Shown here: positions 31,480 to 42,184 of the stretch, in pieces | Layout: the number at the start of each line of letters is the position of its first letter | Numbering within the stretch: the first letter of the stretch is position 1 | Assembly (NCBI GenBank): GCA_014529385.2 | Contig: CM043948.1 | Location: 76,239,291 to 76,303,290, forward strand | Length of the DNA: 64,000 nt | Direction: 5' to 3' | Source of the DNA: Adiantum capillus-veneris | Lineage: Eukaryota; Streptophyta; Polypodiopsida; Polypodiales; Pteridaceae | Translations under genes and position numbers: made by a program | The notes under the pieces: generated by a model | Databases searched by the model: none | What the model was told of the DNA's origin: nothing | Seen by the model: the letters and a program-made list of their open reading frames with translations, nothing else

Positions 31480-34364
31480 TTTCCTAACAAGGAAAGGTCT
31501 AGTTCTAGCAGCTAGGGCATCCTTCGGTGTATGGTCTTTAAGGTAGAGCTTAAAAAATCTTTGCATGATTCTCAACGTTGTGATTAGTAATCATGCGATA
31601 TGTCATTCTATAATGTGAGTAGTCCTGAAACAGAGGTGACATAAAAATTATCAAAGTGTCTAAAAAGTAAAGTCTTTTTGGTCCTGCAACCCTTCAACTG
31701 GCAAAGTCTGAGACTATGGTAGCCGTGAGCAGGGAACTAGAAGAGAGTCTAAAAGGGGCCACCTAACACCAGTCTACCAGTGAAAGATTTAACAATTGTG
31801 GGCCCAATTTAGAGCTCCATTCCTACGATAATTTCCTAGGCCAGCATCCTGGTTTCCCCGAAGAGGAGAGACCTTATGTATAGGATGTGTGTGTAGCTGT
31901 TTAAATCTTAACTAATAAGACATAATTGAATTTTTACATTCAAAAGACAGCTGGTCAAGGAACAATGAACTGATATGTACAAAAATAACTCAATATCAGA
32001 ATTATTTAGGTACAATGATTGTAAGAAAGAGGTCCTCTTTCAGTAGGGTTGGTAGTAAAAAAACTTCCCCGTTCCTCAGTGGGTATTTCATCACAGTAAT
32101 TTTGCTTGCCAAAGAAAAGAAAACCCTCCAAGATAAGATAGAGTCCTTACTTGCATCCATCCAAACAAGACAACAATTATGTTAGCCTTGGATGTGTTTT
32201 ACAGGTATCAATGCACTATATCAGTTGTTATCCATGTCCATCTTATAGGTTTTTAATTACTTTAGACAAGCTAGTTTATTCATTAGTTTTGGTATGTTAG
32301 CAGTCTTTCATATTACTTTATAGACTATGGTGAAGTCCATCAAAAGTAAAACTAAGAGCCACAGCTCAGTAGCTATGCATAAAGAAGCAACCATATACTT
32401 ACCTTCAAAGTCAGTAGAACCCATGGTACCAAAGGTACTTCTTTAGATAAAGAGATGCAAAATCCGACATCTTTTTGTTAACCAAAGGTCATAGATGATG
32501 GTGGTGATTACCTCGTTTTTCAATAAGACAACAATGTAAATAGCTAAGAGAGTAGCAAGACTCCCCCCTTTTTTTGTGGAACCTCGTCATTTTTTTGCCA
32601 ATAGCTTGGAAGCTATACCTGAGCCAAAACAACCTCGTCCATATACTTACCTTCATATCCATAAGTCATTAGCGATTTTAAAGAACAGTAGTGTCCGGCC
32701 ATACCAACCATAGCTTTTTTCCAAAGCCAAAAGAATGAGCTGCTGTATACTTACCTTCACAAAATGCCAGGTTATCACGGACTATAGTGTCCGTCCTGAT
32801 ATGAGCTCCCAATTGTGATAAGCCCTAGTGGCAACCAATTAATCACAGGAAAGAACCCACCGTTCTCGAAACCTGCCAGTCAATTAGATACCTCTAACTC
32901 CTTAGAGAAAAAAACCAGTTACAACAGCGATAAGAACCAGCTGTTTATTTTCTCCAGAGTCAGAGCCAAGTGGCCCATCGGCCATAACCCCATGTTGTCA
33001 TCATTTATACAGTCGAGACACAGTAACAGCCTGCGTTTATCAATACATATCCAACTGTAGCATGAACGGCCATCAAGCCAACCATCAAACTCACAACCAT
33101 ATACCTACATACATACTGCCACACATGAACAAAAAGTTTTATGTGGAGGTGAAGTCTTGAAGCGGTCAATTCTTTGAGCCCTTTACATCGTATTGAGGCC
33201 ACCCCCATTTTTTATGCAGACAATCATAGACGAACATTTTTTATGCACAAGAGACCCACGGCCAGCCATAATGTCTAGGCTTTAGCAAAAGTAGCCAGTC
33301 AAGCTCATAACTATATGAACCTGCAACAATTTACAAGAATCGACATAACCCAAAGAAGACTAGTGTCGGCCAAAAAAGAGCCCAAAGAAGACAAGTGTCG
33401 ACTAAAACAGAGCCCAATAAAAAGTCTGTAACGGCAAAAACAGCACCCTTTGCAAAAAATCTTAGTCAAGTCGGTAAACAGCAAGACCTGCAGCGGCTTA
33501 GGTCAAGCCAAGAGAACTCATAATGCACATTTCTTTTTCTTTAAAAAGCTCAGTCGACAGCAAATCCCCCCAATCCTTCTCCTAAGTCCCATTAGGTGTG
33601 CTTTCATTCAATCAGAGAATGCCTTGCTACCCTATCTAAGGGTTACAATAGTTATTTGAAAAAAAACTCGTCTACGCAGAGTATTGCCAAAATTCTCAAA
33701 GAAAACCCTATGAAAATGAATGTTTATACAGTTCAAAGCTATGCTAAGAGAGCTTACAGTAAGCAGTATCAAATGTTTTTCTATTTAGAAGCAACCCAAG
33801 TTCAAAGATTTTTTCTCAAAAAAAGCCTTAGAGAAAAACCTAAGTGTTTTGCGCAGAGAGCTCCATAGCTTGGACAATGAAGCAGACGATATACTGGTTT
33901 TAGTCAGAATAACAAAATACACATAAGCTAAGTGAGGGGCAAGGTGCGCCCTCACCTTATTTATAGAGGTTGAGCTGCATTTCCTGAGCATGATTGGTGA
34001 GAGATGCAAGCTACCCTCCTATTCAGCGTCTTCAAGTGATGCACAGAAACTTTGCAAGGGGAGATCCCAGCCCAGGATGCGCAGGCCACCTATTATTTGT
34101 CATGAGAGCCCAATGTTTTTTTCTCACGCTTAATTCTAGGAGAGTTTTTTTATGCAAGGGCATAGTCCCACCGGCCATGAGTGGCATGCTATGAGTCAGT
34201 GTCCCACGAGTGCTTCAGAGGGGGGGGGGCAGAAGGAGGGGGGAATATATAGAAGGAGGGTGAAAATAAAGCATTTAGTAATACCATTGTGTGTGTGTGT
34301 GTGTGTGGAGAAGAAAGAGAGAGAGAGGGAGAGCGCGGGTTACCTTTGCTTGCTTGAGCGCGCG
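31480..34364. other. CACTA-1 right portion, no gene recognised
   Basis: No sustained frame. Repeated short words include TATACTTACCTTCA near 32390, 32642 and 32743; a 32-bp imperfect tandem near 33355-33418 (AGAAGACTAGTGTCGGCC / AGAAGACAAGTGTCGACT); a run of G at 34219; (GT)n and (GA)n near 34290-34331. Confidence 0.5.
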
Positions 34365-34397
34365 CCGAAAACTCAGATCTGAGATCTGAGTTTTCGG
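34365..34397. repeat. Perfect 15-bp-arm palindrome near the CACTA-1 right end
   Basis: CCGAAAACTCAGATC - TGA - GATCTGAGTTTTCGG. It lies immediately inside the right subterminal array. I see no equivalent at the left end. Confidence 0.85.
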
Positions 34398-34419
34398 ACG
34401 CTCTCGGTTATTTGTTTAC

Positions 34420-34582
34420 CCTATCGACATCGCTATAGGCGTCGCTATGACCGTCGCTAAGTTACTTATAACTTAGCGACGCCCATAGTGACGTACATAG
34501 CGACACCTATAGCCATGCCGTGGGTTTTCACATTTGAGCGTCGCACTACGAGCGTTGCTAATATTAAGTACCTCTTGTAGTG
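34420..34582. repeat. CACTA-1 right subterminal array and TIR
   Basis: TAGCGACG words in both orientations (CGCTATAGGCGTCGCTATGACC, CTTAGCGACGCCCATAG, ACATAGCGACACC) followed by ACCTCTTGTAGTG at the end. Confidence 0.8.
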
Positions 34583-35089
34583 TTTGTGGTAATATTGTGT
34601 TCTTCATCATATTGACGTGCCGACAATCATCTTCAGTACGGCCATTTCTGTTGTAGTAAGAACATTGCTTATTAGGAAATTTGAGACAAGAGAAAATATT
34701 ACCGTGACAACCACTTCTGTGGTTTCCTTGTTGAAATGGACGCCTTCGAGTATAAAAATCATGTTCCATCTGTTGTGATTTAGTCTCCTCTTGTGAAATC
34801 ATAGTTGTATCATGACCAGCATTACGTCGTGTTCTTGACGTTGAGAGTATTCAATCAAAGACATGCAGGCTCAGTTGAAATCAAGACCATCTTTATTAGA
34901 GAGAATAGTAACAATGTTATCATAAGAACATTTCTTCACCGTATCAAGGAGAAGTGTAATCAGTTGTTTTTGTGGAACAGGATCATCGGCAGCAGCAAGT
35001 TGATTAATAATAGATTTGACAGACTCACTATGTCATGTCATGGGCAGTACCAACTTCATATTGTAACTTGTTAAGAAACCCTCTCAAAT
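34583..35089 (-). pseudogene. Copia gag, distal piece between the two CACTA elements
   Basis: Read leftwards from 35089: SVKSIINQLAAADDPVPQKQ, then ITLLLDT, YDNIVTILSNKDGL (copia Gag C-terminal half), and near 34690-34640 a decayed zinc knuckle CSYYNRNGRTEDDC in which Cys and His positions are lost. Continuous with the gag piece at 46909-47302 once CACTA-2 is removed. Ends at the CACTA-1 insertion. Confidence 0.7.
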
Positions 35090-35290
35090 CACTACAACAT
35101 AACCCAAAGTTATCGACGCCCGTACCTTTCCACGTCCATATCGACGTTCTTACACTCCGTCGATATGCGCGTCGATAACTGCGTCGATATGGAGGTGGAA
35201 ATACGCATAGAAAGGTAAAATTTTTCACACGTATATAGACGTGCTTATCGATGCGCATATCGACGCACATATCGATGCTAAAAAATTGGG
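35090..35290. repeat. CACTA-2 left TIR and subterminal array
   Basis: TIR followed by ATCGACG / CGTCGATA words (TTATCGACGCCC, CATATCGACGTTC, CCGTCGATATGCGCGTCGATAAC and others) to about 35280. The analogous CACTA-1 word is AGCGACG. Confidence 0.8.
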
Positions 35291-35390
35291 GAAAAAGAAG
35301 CCGAACCCGTGCGTAGGGGCCATTTTTTCCCTCAACGTGCGCACTCAGATCTTGGCCGAAACCTGCGCAGCAGATATTATGGCACTCTTC

Positions 35391-35414
35391 CCCCCCCCCC
35401 CCCCCCCCCCCCCA

Positions 35415-35455
<41 letters not shown>

Positions 35456-35532
35456 CATCGTGTGTGTGTGTGTAGGAAAGAGATAGAGAGAGAGAGAGAG
35501 AGAGAGCGGTGTGTGTGTGTGTGTATATGTAT

Positions 35533-35599
<67 letters not shown>

Positions 35600-35618
35600 G
35601 TGTGTGTGTGTATATGTA

Positions 35619-35688
<70 letters not shown>

Positions 35689-35822
35689 GTATGTGTGTGT
35701 GTATATGTAGGAAAGAGAGAGAGAGAGAGAGAGAGCAGTGTGTGTGTGTGTGTGTCTTTGTGTAGGAAAGAGAGAGAGAGAGAGAGAGAGAAGTGTGTGT
35801 GTGTGTAGGAAAGAAAGAGAGA

Positions 35823-35867
<45 letters not shown>

Positions 35868-35980
35868 GTGTGTGCGTGTAGGAAATTAAAGAGAGAGATA
35901 GAGAGAGAAAAATGTGCGTAGGAAATTAAAACTAGAGAGAGAGATAGTTTGCGTAAAAAATTAAAATTAAAGAAAGAAAT
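35391..35980 (+). repeat. Poly-C, (CT)n and (GA)n microsatellite block
   Basis: About 24 C with little interruption, then (CT)n to 35452, then five or more (GA)n runs separated by GTGTGTGTGT-TATATGTAGGAAA spacers to about 35900. Long open frames here are artefacts of dinucleotide repeats. Confidence 0.95.
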
Positions 35981-36370
35981 GAAATGAAATGTTATATTAA
36001 CTCTTCAAAAGGCCAAAGTGACCTATGAGACCAAAAAGTTGCAATGTGGCAGATCTGATACAAAGTCAGAATAACAAGATGACAAAATGACAAAATAAAA
36101 TATTATGGAATCCTAAACTGTTGGGTGTGGACTAAGCAACTAAAACAGCTAGCTGGGATAGGTAGATCATAGGAGATCCAGCATCTGTCGTTGGCGGACC
36201 TCATCAATCTCCTCCATGGTTAGTAGTCTGACCGGGCGTTGTGCATGTCGAGCCAAAGTGACCTGGATCGTCTGATGCAGCCTCTGTCGATGTTGTGTAG
36301 TCTGGCCTCCGCAGTCGTGGGTGTCTGGATCTTCCTAGCTCAGTCGCTCGTTCGATCTCAGTACGTAGAG
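35981..36370 (-). mobile_element. Inverted fragment sharing the LINE 3' end motif
   Basis: On the minus strand, TTTGGTCTCATAGGTCACTTTGG near 36040-36010 matches the 3' untranslated motif of the LINE at 41168-41190 (TTTGGTCCCATAGGTCA). Upstream on that strand is the end of a frame (RPVRLLTMEEIDEVRQRQ) stopping near 36172. Probably the truncated 3' end of a related non-LTR element in opposite orientation. Confidence 0.4.
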
Positions 36371-36388
36371 AGATAGTGAAGTAGACAG

Positions 36389-36390
<2 letters not shown>

Positions 36391-36434
<44 letters not shown>

Positions 36435-36554
36435 TGATATACATGTATATACAATATATAGAGAGAGAGAGAGAGAGAAAGAGAGTGATATACATGTATA
36501 TACAATATAGAGAGAGAGAGAGAGAAAGAGAGTGATATATATTGTATATATATA

Positions 36555-36616
<62 letters not shown>
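36391..36616 (+). repeat. (GA)n/(CT)n block with a central palindrome
   Basis: Three units of (GA)n-AAAGAGAGTGATATACATGTATATACAATATA, then GAGAGTGATATATATTGTATATATATATCACTCTC, where the strand bias flips from GA to CT, making one large hairpin. Ends directly at the LINE 5' end. Confidence 0.9.
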
Positions 36617-36617
<1 letters not shown>

Positions 36618-36838
36618 CGTTTTTTGACCTAGTAGACAGCAATTCACTCTTTTGACCATAACTTGCTCATCCGAACTCCGATTTAGGTGATCTATAGCCT
36701 CAATCGAAGAGCACGAAGCCCTCTACGCATTGATGTAAAGACAAAATTTTTCTATGTAATGGAAGGCTTTGCTGTAACACCATCTCAGAACTGAAAAAAC
36801 TGTCAAAACTTTGCGTTTTTGTTGCCGACTTGAAGGCA

Positions 36839-37771
36839 ATGTCAGACAAAACTCGCAAGGGTGGAAAAGCCACACTCGCCATGGAGAATGATGCAAAATC
36901 TCCAAGGAATTTGGATGATAATCCAACCACATCGTCTACAACAACGGAAGCAATGATCATGGCTTACTTGATCTCGTTACAAGAAACCGTCAACAAGCAA
37001 GGTGAAGAGTTGCGCGCACTTGCAATGGAGAATGGTACTTTAAGAGTTCTCGTTGTGGAGAATGAGCACCTCAAGAAGGTTCTTGAAATGCAAACAACAC
37101 GCTTGATGTATCTTGAGAATGAAGTTCAAGAATGTAAACGCTCTCTTGTTGACATGAATGTAGTGAAAGAGCGCTTGAGCAAAGTTGAGAGTGATCATGT
37201 ATTGAAAGAGGAAACGATAGATACAATACGACATGATGTATGTGATATGAGAAATGCATCCAAATCATGGGCTGATATATGTAAGGATAATGTGGTTTCT
37301 ACATCTCCTATCACGCAAGCCGTTGTCCAAGCAAAGAATGTAGAGAATGTGGACACTCAAGAATTGCAAGAACGACAAAAACGCTCAAAGAACATCGTCA
37401 TTCGTGGAATCAAGGAGGAAAGCATGGAAACACCCCAATCTCTTGCGGTTGCTATTGAAGAGTTTTTTGCTACACACTTTGGCATGTTAGGAATCATGGC
37501 TTATGGTGCACATCGAGTTGGAAAACAAGGAGTCCCTCGCTCGGGAGAAAGACCTATTGTAAGTACCATGGCTGATGAGGTAAAGAGAAAGATCATCCTT
37601 GACAATGGTTGGATCTACCTCAAAGGAACGGGTTGTAATGTATATGAGGATCGCACTCTTATGCAACAAAATTTACGTCGCAAAGCATACGAGAAAAGAA
37701 GCAAGAAGGTTAAGGTATCATCTCAAGAAGAAAAGGCACTTGAGGAGGATGCAAGTCCACCCAACAAATAG
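36839..37771 (+). CDS. LINE ORF1 protein
   Basis: 310 codons, intact. ATG 36839 (MSDKTRKGGK) chosen as the first true ATG of the frame. ORF1 proteins of this kind bind the element RNA and form trimers. Visible parts: basic N-terminus; a coiled coil about residues 40-130 (ENEHLKKVLEMQTTRLMYLE and heptads after it); an RRM-like region from about residue 185 (KRSKNIVIRGIKEESMETPQ), comparable to L1 ORF1p; a Lys-rich tail. Its stop is six bases before the ORF2 ATG, so ORF2 may depend on reinitiation. Confidence 0.75.
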   Translation: MSDKTRKGGKATLAMENDAKSPRNLDDNPTTSSTTTEAMIMAYLISLQETVNKQGEELRALAMENGTLRVLVVENEHLKKVLEMQTTRLMYLENEVQECKRSLVDMNVVKERLSKVESDHVLKEETIDTIRHDVCDMRNASKSWADICKDNVVSTSPITQAVVQAKNVENVDTQELQERQKRSKNIVIRGIKEESMETPQSLAVAIEEFFATHFGMLGIMAYGAHRVGKQGVPRSGERPIVSTMADEVKRKIILDNGWIYLKGTGCNVYEDRTLMQQNLRRKAYEKRSKKVKVSSQEEKALEEDASPPNK

Positions 37772-37777
37772 GGACAC

Positions 37778-40700
37778 ATGATCTATGAGACCAACTCACG
37801 CTTGCGAATAAGCTTTTGAAATTGTAACGGGTATCCATGGAATGCGGGAATTGGCATTGATGAGCTTACCAATGACTCCGATGTGATACTTCTTGTCGAA
37901 ACATGGGAGCATGATGCGCAACGAATTCTTGGATTTGACAAATACGATGTGCATTCTTTGATGTGGGCCAAAAATGCAAAGCAACGAAGAGGCCAAGGAG
38001 GCGTAGCATGTATGACCAAAAAGGGTTTGAAAGATGTTTCCATTGTCAAAGAAGATAAGTATAAACGCTACTTATGGCTGAAAATCAGCCCACCAAATGG
38101 TCAAGTCATGTTTGTGGCCGGCTACTACATTCCTCACTATGACTCCAACTTTTATGCTCGCTTGAATATGGATAGAGATCAGCCCTTTGTTGAACTAGAG
38201 GAAGACATTGCTCATTACAAGGATCAAGGTGAAGTCATTGTTTTTGGAGACATGAATGCTCGCACAAATATGTTACAACACGACACACAACAAGTCGACA
38301 TGCCGCATGTCTCAAGAAGAGTGGATAACTCATACATGTATAATCGAAGTTCTAATGATACAAAAGAAGTGGATCACTATGGAAAGTCACTTCTACATAT
38401 GTGCAATAGTACCGGAATGCTCATTGCAAATGGTGTATCTCTATGGCAAGGCACCAATGACTTTACATGTAGAAAGCACAATGGTGCTAGCGTGATTGAC
38501 TATATGTTGTTCTTAGAAGCCACTCTAGAATGCATACAAAGCTTTACACTTGGTGAATGGAATCCGGAATCGGATCATAGGATGTTATATATTGACCTCA
38601 AGTGTGGTAAACGGCCCGAACATGTAGCCTCCAATCATGATGTGAATCATTTGTACCTACGTCCAGACTTCAAACGAGCACTTATATATGTTGATATGGT
38701 GGACCAAATGTTAAGCATGATAGAGCATCAAGGGAGCCCAACATTAGAATGCAAGTGGAAAGTTTTCAAAGAAGTAATTTTCTCTTGTGCGAAGGAATGC
38801 TTTTCGGCGAAACACATGTCTTGCAAAAGGTCTAAGAAGGGTAGCACCAAGAAGAAATGGTTTGACATGGAATGTAGTCAAGCCCGAAAACACTTGCTAA
38901 GATTGGATGCAATCAAAGACAAGGAAGTTTACTTGGAATGTTCACACACATACAAAGCACTTGTTCAAAAGAAGAGGAGAAGGTGGGAAGTCGAAAAACA
39001 ACTTCTTTTAGCACAAGACAAAGCATATGCATGTGGCAAGTTTTGGCAAAATCTAAAAGGCAAGCGCGTTGAGAGCTTTGGTGACTTGACTCTTGAGGAT
39101 ATGTATATGCATTGTAAGAACCTCTATGAGAAACCCAATGTTGATAAGATGGAGGGTTGTAGCTCCCTTCCATTTATGTCTCCCTTCTTTACCATTGAAG
39201 ATGTATGCCGCGCGCTTGAGAAATTTGCTACTCGCAAGGCAGGTGACCTTCAAGGTGTCAAGGCTGAAATGATTAAATAGACAAGCAAGAAAACACGATA
39301 TTGGATATGCGATATGTTTAACCTTGCACTTCAGTATGGCATGCCTCATGATTGGAGTGCAAATTGGATCAAACCTTTGCACAAAGGAGGAGATGTAAAC
39401 AATGTGAACAACTATCGCACTATAATGGTTGGTTCTTTGATGGCAAAGTTATTTGGATGTATAATGGAGATGAAGATAAGTGAATGGGCTGAAAAGAATG
39501 GCAAACGTGCGCTTGGCCAAGCAGGTTTTCGAAAGCATCATAGCACTATTGATCACCTTGTCACTCTTCAAGCTCTTATGGAAGCGTCTCGATTAAAAGG
39601 AAAAAAGTTGTATTGTTGCTTTGTGGATTTCAACAAAGCTTTTGACATGGTACCGCGAGGAAATCTTTGGAGACGTATGCAAAGCCTTCAAGTGCCGAGA
39701 GAATTTATGCATGTAGTCTTTCGCATCTACCAAAAAGTGATATGTCGATTACGTATGGGAGATGGAATTTCAGAATTTTTTGCAAGCACTATTGGTGTCA
39801 AACAAGGATGCCCACTTTCCCCAACCTCTTTGGGCTACTCATTGATGAATTGGAATACATGGTTCTTGATTTTATGCAGCAAGAAGGCATAGAAGAGGTT
39901 AAGATTGGAAATGCCGTGATCATGCTTTTGCTTTATGCCGATGATGTAGTGCTCTTGGCACATACCTTAGAAGATGCACAAAAGCTTATGAGTGTCTTGG
40001 AACGCTTTTGCCTACATAGCGGGATGATCGTGAATGGATCCAAAACCAAGGTTATGCTTGTAAAGACCCTCAATGACGAAAATCCATGCATTGTATACAA
40101 CAATGAGAAACTTGAAGTGGTAGATCACTTAAAGTACCTTGGCCTTGAGGTTCCATCCAATCATAAATGGAAGGATTGTGCAATGCGTCGCTTGGAAGCC
40201 GGAAAGAGGGCTTATTATGCATTTAAGAACATGTGCAATGCAAGAGAGATCAAGTGTTGGACTCTCAAAAAGTACCTCTTTGACACATTGGTGACACCGA
40301 TGCTTCTTTATGGAGTGGAGGTGTGGGGTGGAAGCATCGGGAAGTCTACTTGGAAAGAGTTTGAAAATGTCCAAAAGCGTTTTCTCACCAACTTTCTCCA
40401 AGTCAAGACACAAACACCCTACATGCTCTTACTTCTTGAGTCCGGATCGCTTCCCATTGAGGTCTTGGGCATGGAAAGGGTTGTGGAGTACATGCGTAAG
40501 ACACAACGTAGCCCTTTGCATCGACTTCCTAGAATCGCATATGAAGCAAGTCAAAAGGTTCAAAAGACATGCAAGAGCAAAATACTAAGTTCGGGGTGGA
40601 TGCTTGATATCAAGAAATGGTTTGGAAGATGGGATGCATGTCACTTGGTCAAGGATGCGTCGATCAACTCCCAAGTTAATGAGTCCTTCTTACAACGCCA

Positions 40701-41157
40701 ATGTATCATGTCTTGGGAGAAATCCGGAGGTTCTCGCTTCAGCCATTACACCACACACGTTGCCCCAAACTACAAATCTCTCTTCTTCTCTGAACGAGGT
40801 AACCAAACCCATTCCTACATCCTTGAGCCCATCCCGTTGAGTGCGATCCGCACCATTGCCTCCATTCGTCTTAGCTCCCATTCTCTATGCTGCGAGATAG
40901 GACGTTGGGGCACTGGCGAGGAGTGTCATCGACTTTGCACCTTATGCCCTCGTCAAGTGCGAGAGAGTGAGTACCACACACTACTTGAGTGCTCAGCTTT
41001 TGACCACATTAGGTCCTCTTTTCCCCATATATTCAGCCATGAGCTCTCCCTACATACCTTCCTCTCCCAACCACGATGTGGACTCTCTATTGCGACGCTC
41101 ATTTCAGCCATTTTTGAGCATCGAGAGTCACTTATGAACTCCACTCACACCACGTGA
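37778..41157 (+). pseudogene. LINE ORF2: endonuclease, reverse transcriptase, CCHC
   Basis: About 1,125 codons from ATG 37778. APE endonuclease motifs: NCNGYPWNAG, VILLVETWEHD, VIVFGDMNAR, ASVIDYML, ESDHRML. RT motifs: KPLHKGGDVNNVNNYRTI, GQAGFRKHHST, CCFVDFNKAFDMVPR, KQGCPLSP and the catalytic box LLYADDVVLLA (about 39935), followed by thumb and a C-terminal CTLC...HTLLEC knuckle near 40938-40993. Lesions: TGA near 37814 (a Trp position), TAG at 39278, and a one-base deletion near 39820 just after KQGCPLSP. Otherwise well preserved, so inactivation looks recent. Confidence 0.88.
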
Positions 41158-41208
41158 CATGTTCATTTGGTCCCATAGGTCATATTTGACCTCCCAAGAC
41201 GATAATAG

Positions 41209-41880
<672 letters not shown>

Positions 41881-42031
41881 TTGGCTAATCAATTGCATGT
41901 GTGAAAAGGATAGAAACTCTCTCTCTCCCTCTAGAAGAAACTATGGAACTAAAAGAGGCAAAGGGGTTTTTCCCGCTACATGCATTGCCATGTACACCTG
42001 GGAGTGCACGTATGTGTCTACCCATATAGGA

Positions 42032-42106
42032 TTTGACCAATAAAGACGATATTTTGACCCGGTGGTCCTGATCTCCGTACACCTCTGGACCGAGGTGTAC
42101 GGAGAT
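42032..42106 (+). promoter_or_regulatory. Conserved transposase upstream region with perfect palindrome, CACTA-2
   Basis: TTGACCAATAAAGA (CCAAT box), GACCCGGTGGTCCTG, then ATCTCCGTACACCTC (42071-42085), loop TGGACC, GAGGTGTACGGAGAT (42092-42106): 15-bp arms with no mismatch. It lies 78 bp before the transposase ATG. The CACTA-1 counterpart keeps order, orientation relative to the gene, and loop (TAGACC). Confidence 0.7.
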
Positions 42107-42184
42107 TGGGCAAGACTAGAGAATGCGAGGTAGTTTACATTGTGAGGAGTATATATATTAAAACAACATTCATAATCATTGTAG

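Larger units (their letters stand above)
12405..34582 (-). mobile_element. CACTA-1: En/Spm-type DNA transposon with nested insertions
   Basis: Left end CACTACAAGAGGT at 12405; right end is its exact inverse (ACCTCTTGTAGTG) ending at 34582. TTT flanks both ends (12402-12404 and 34583-34585), the 3-bp duplication expected for CACTA elements. Both ends have subterminal arrays built on TAGCGACG. Genes run on the minus strand: TnpD-like transposase (27069 to 23733), then a Transposase_24-type gene (23132 to about 13020) split by element B. Without B it is about 13.4 kb. It also holds a Penelope-type RT pseudogene and a SINE-like insertion. Strand is that of the transposase. Confidence 0.88.
36617..41208 (+). 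mobile_element. LINE (APE-type non-LTR retrotransposon)
   Basis: 5' UTR 36617-36838, ORF1 36839-37771, ORF2 37778-41157, then a short 3' UTR with TTTGGTCCCATAGGTCA and no poly(A); it passes directly into TATC then CT repeats. Both ends abut CT-rich microsatellite, so target duplications cannot be read and the exact ends are approximate. Nested in CACTA-2 upstream of its transposase gene. Clade not resolved. Confidence 0.85.

Noticed and set aside
35309-35710. Long frames of Arg-Glu or Ser-Leu repeats (also near 27029-27262 and 41159-41512)
   Set aside because: Produced by (GA)n and (CT)n tracts, which are open in several frames; no non-repeat protein sequence.
38913-39382. Minus-strand frames opposite the LINE, and similar frames opposite gag-pol of A and B
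   Set aside because: Mirror-frame artefacts of the real genes; no independent conservation.
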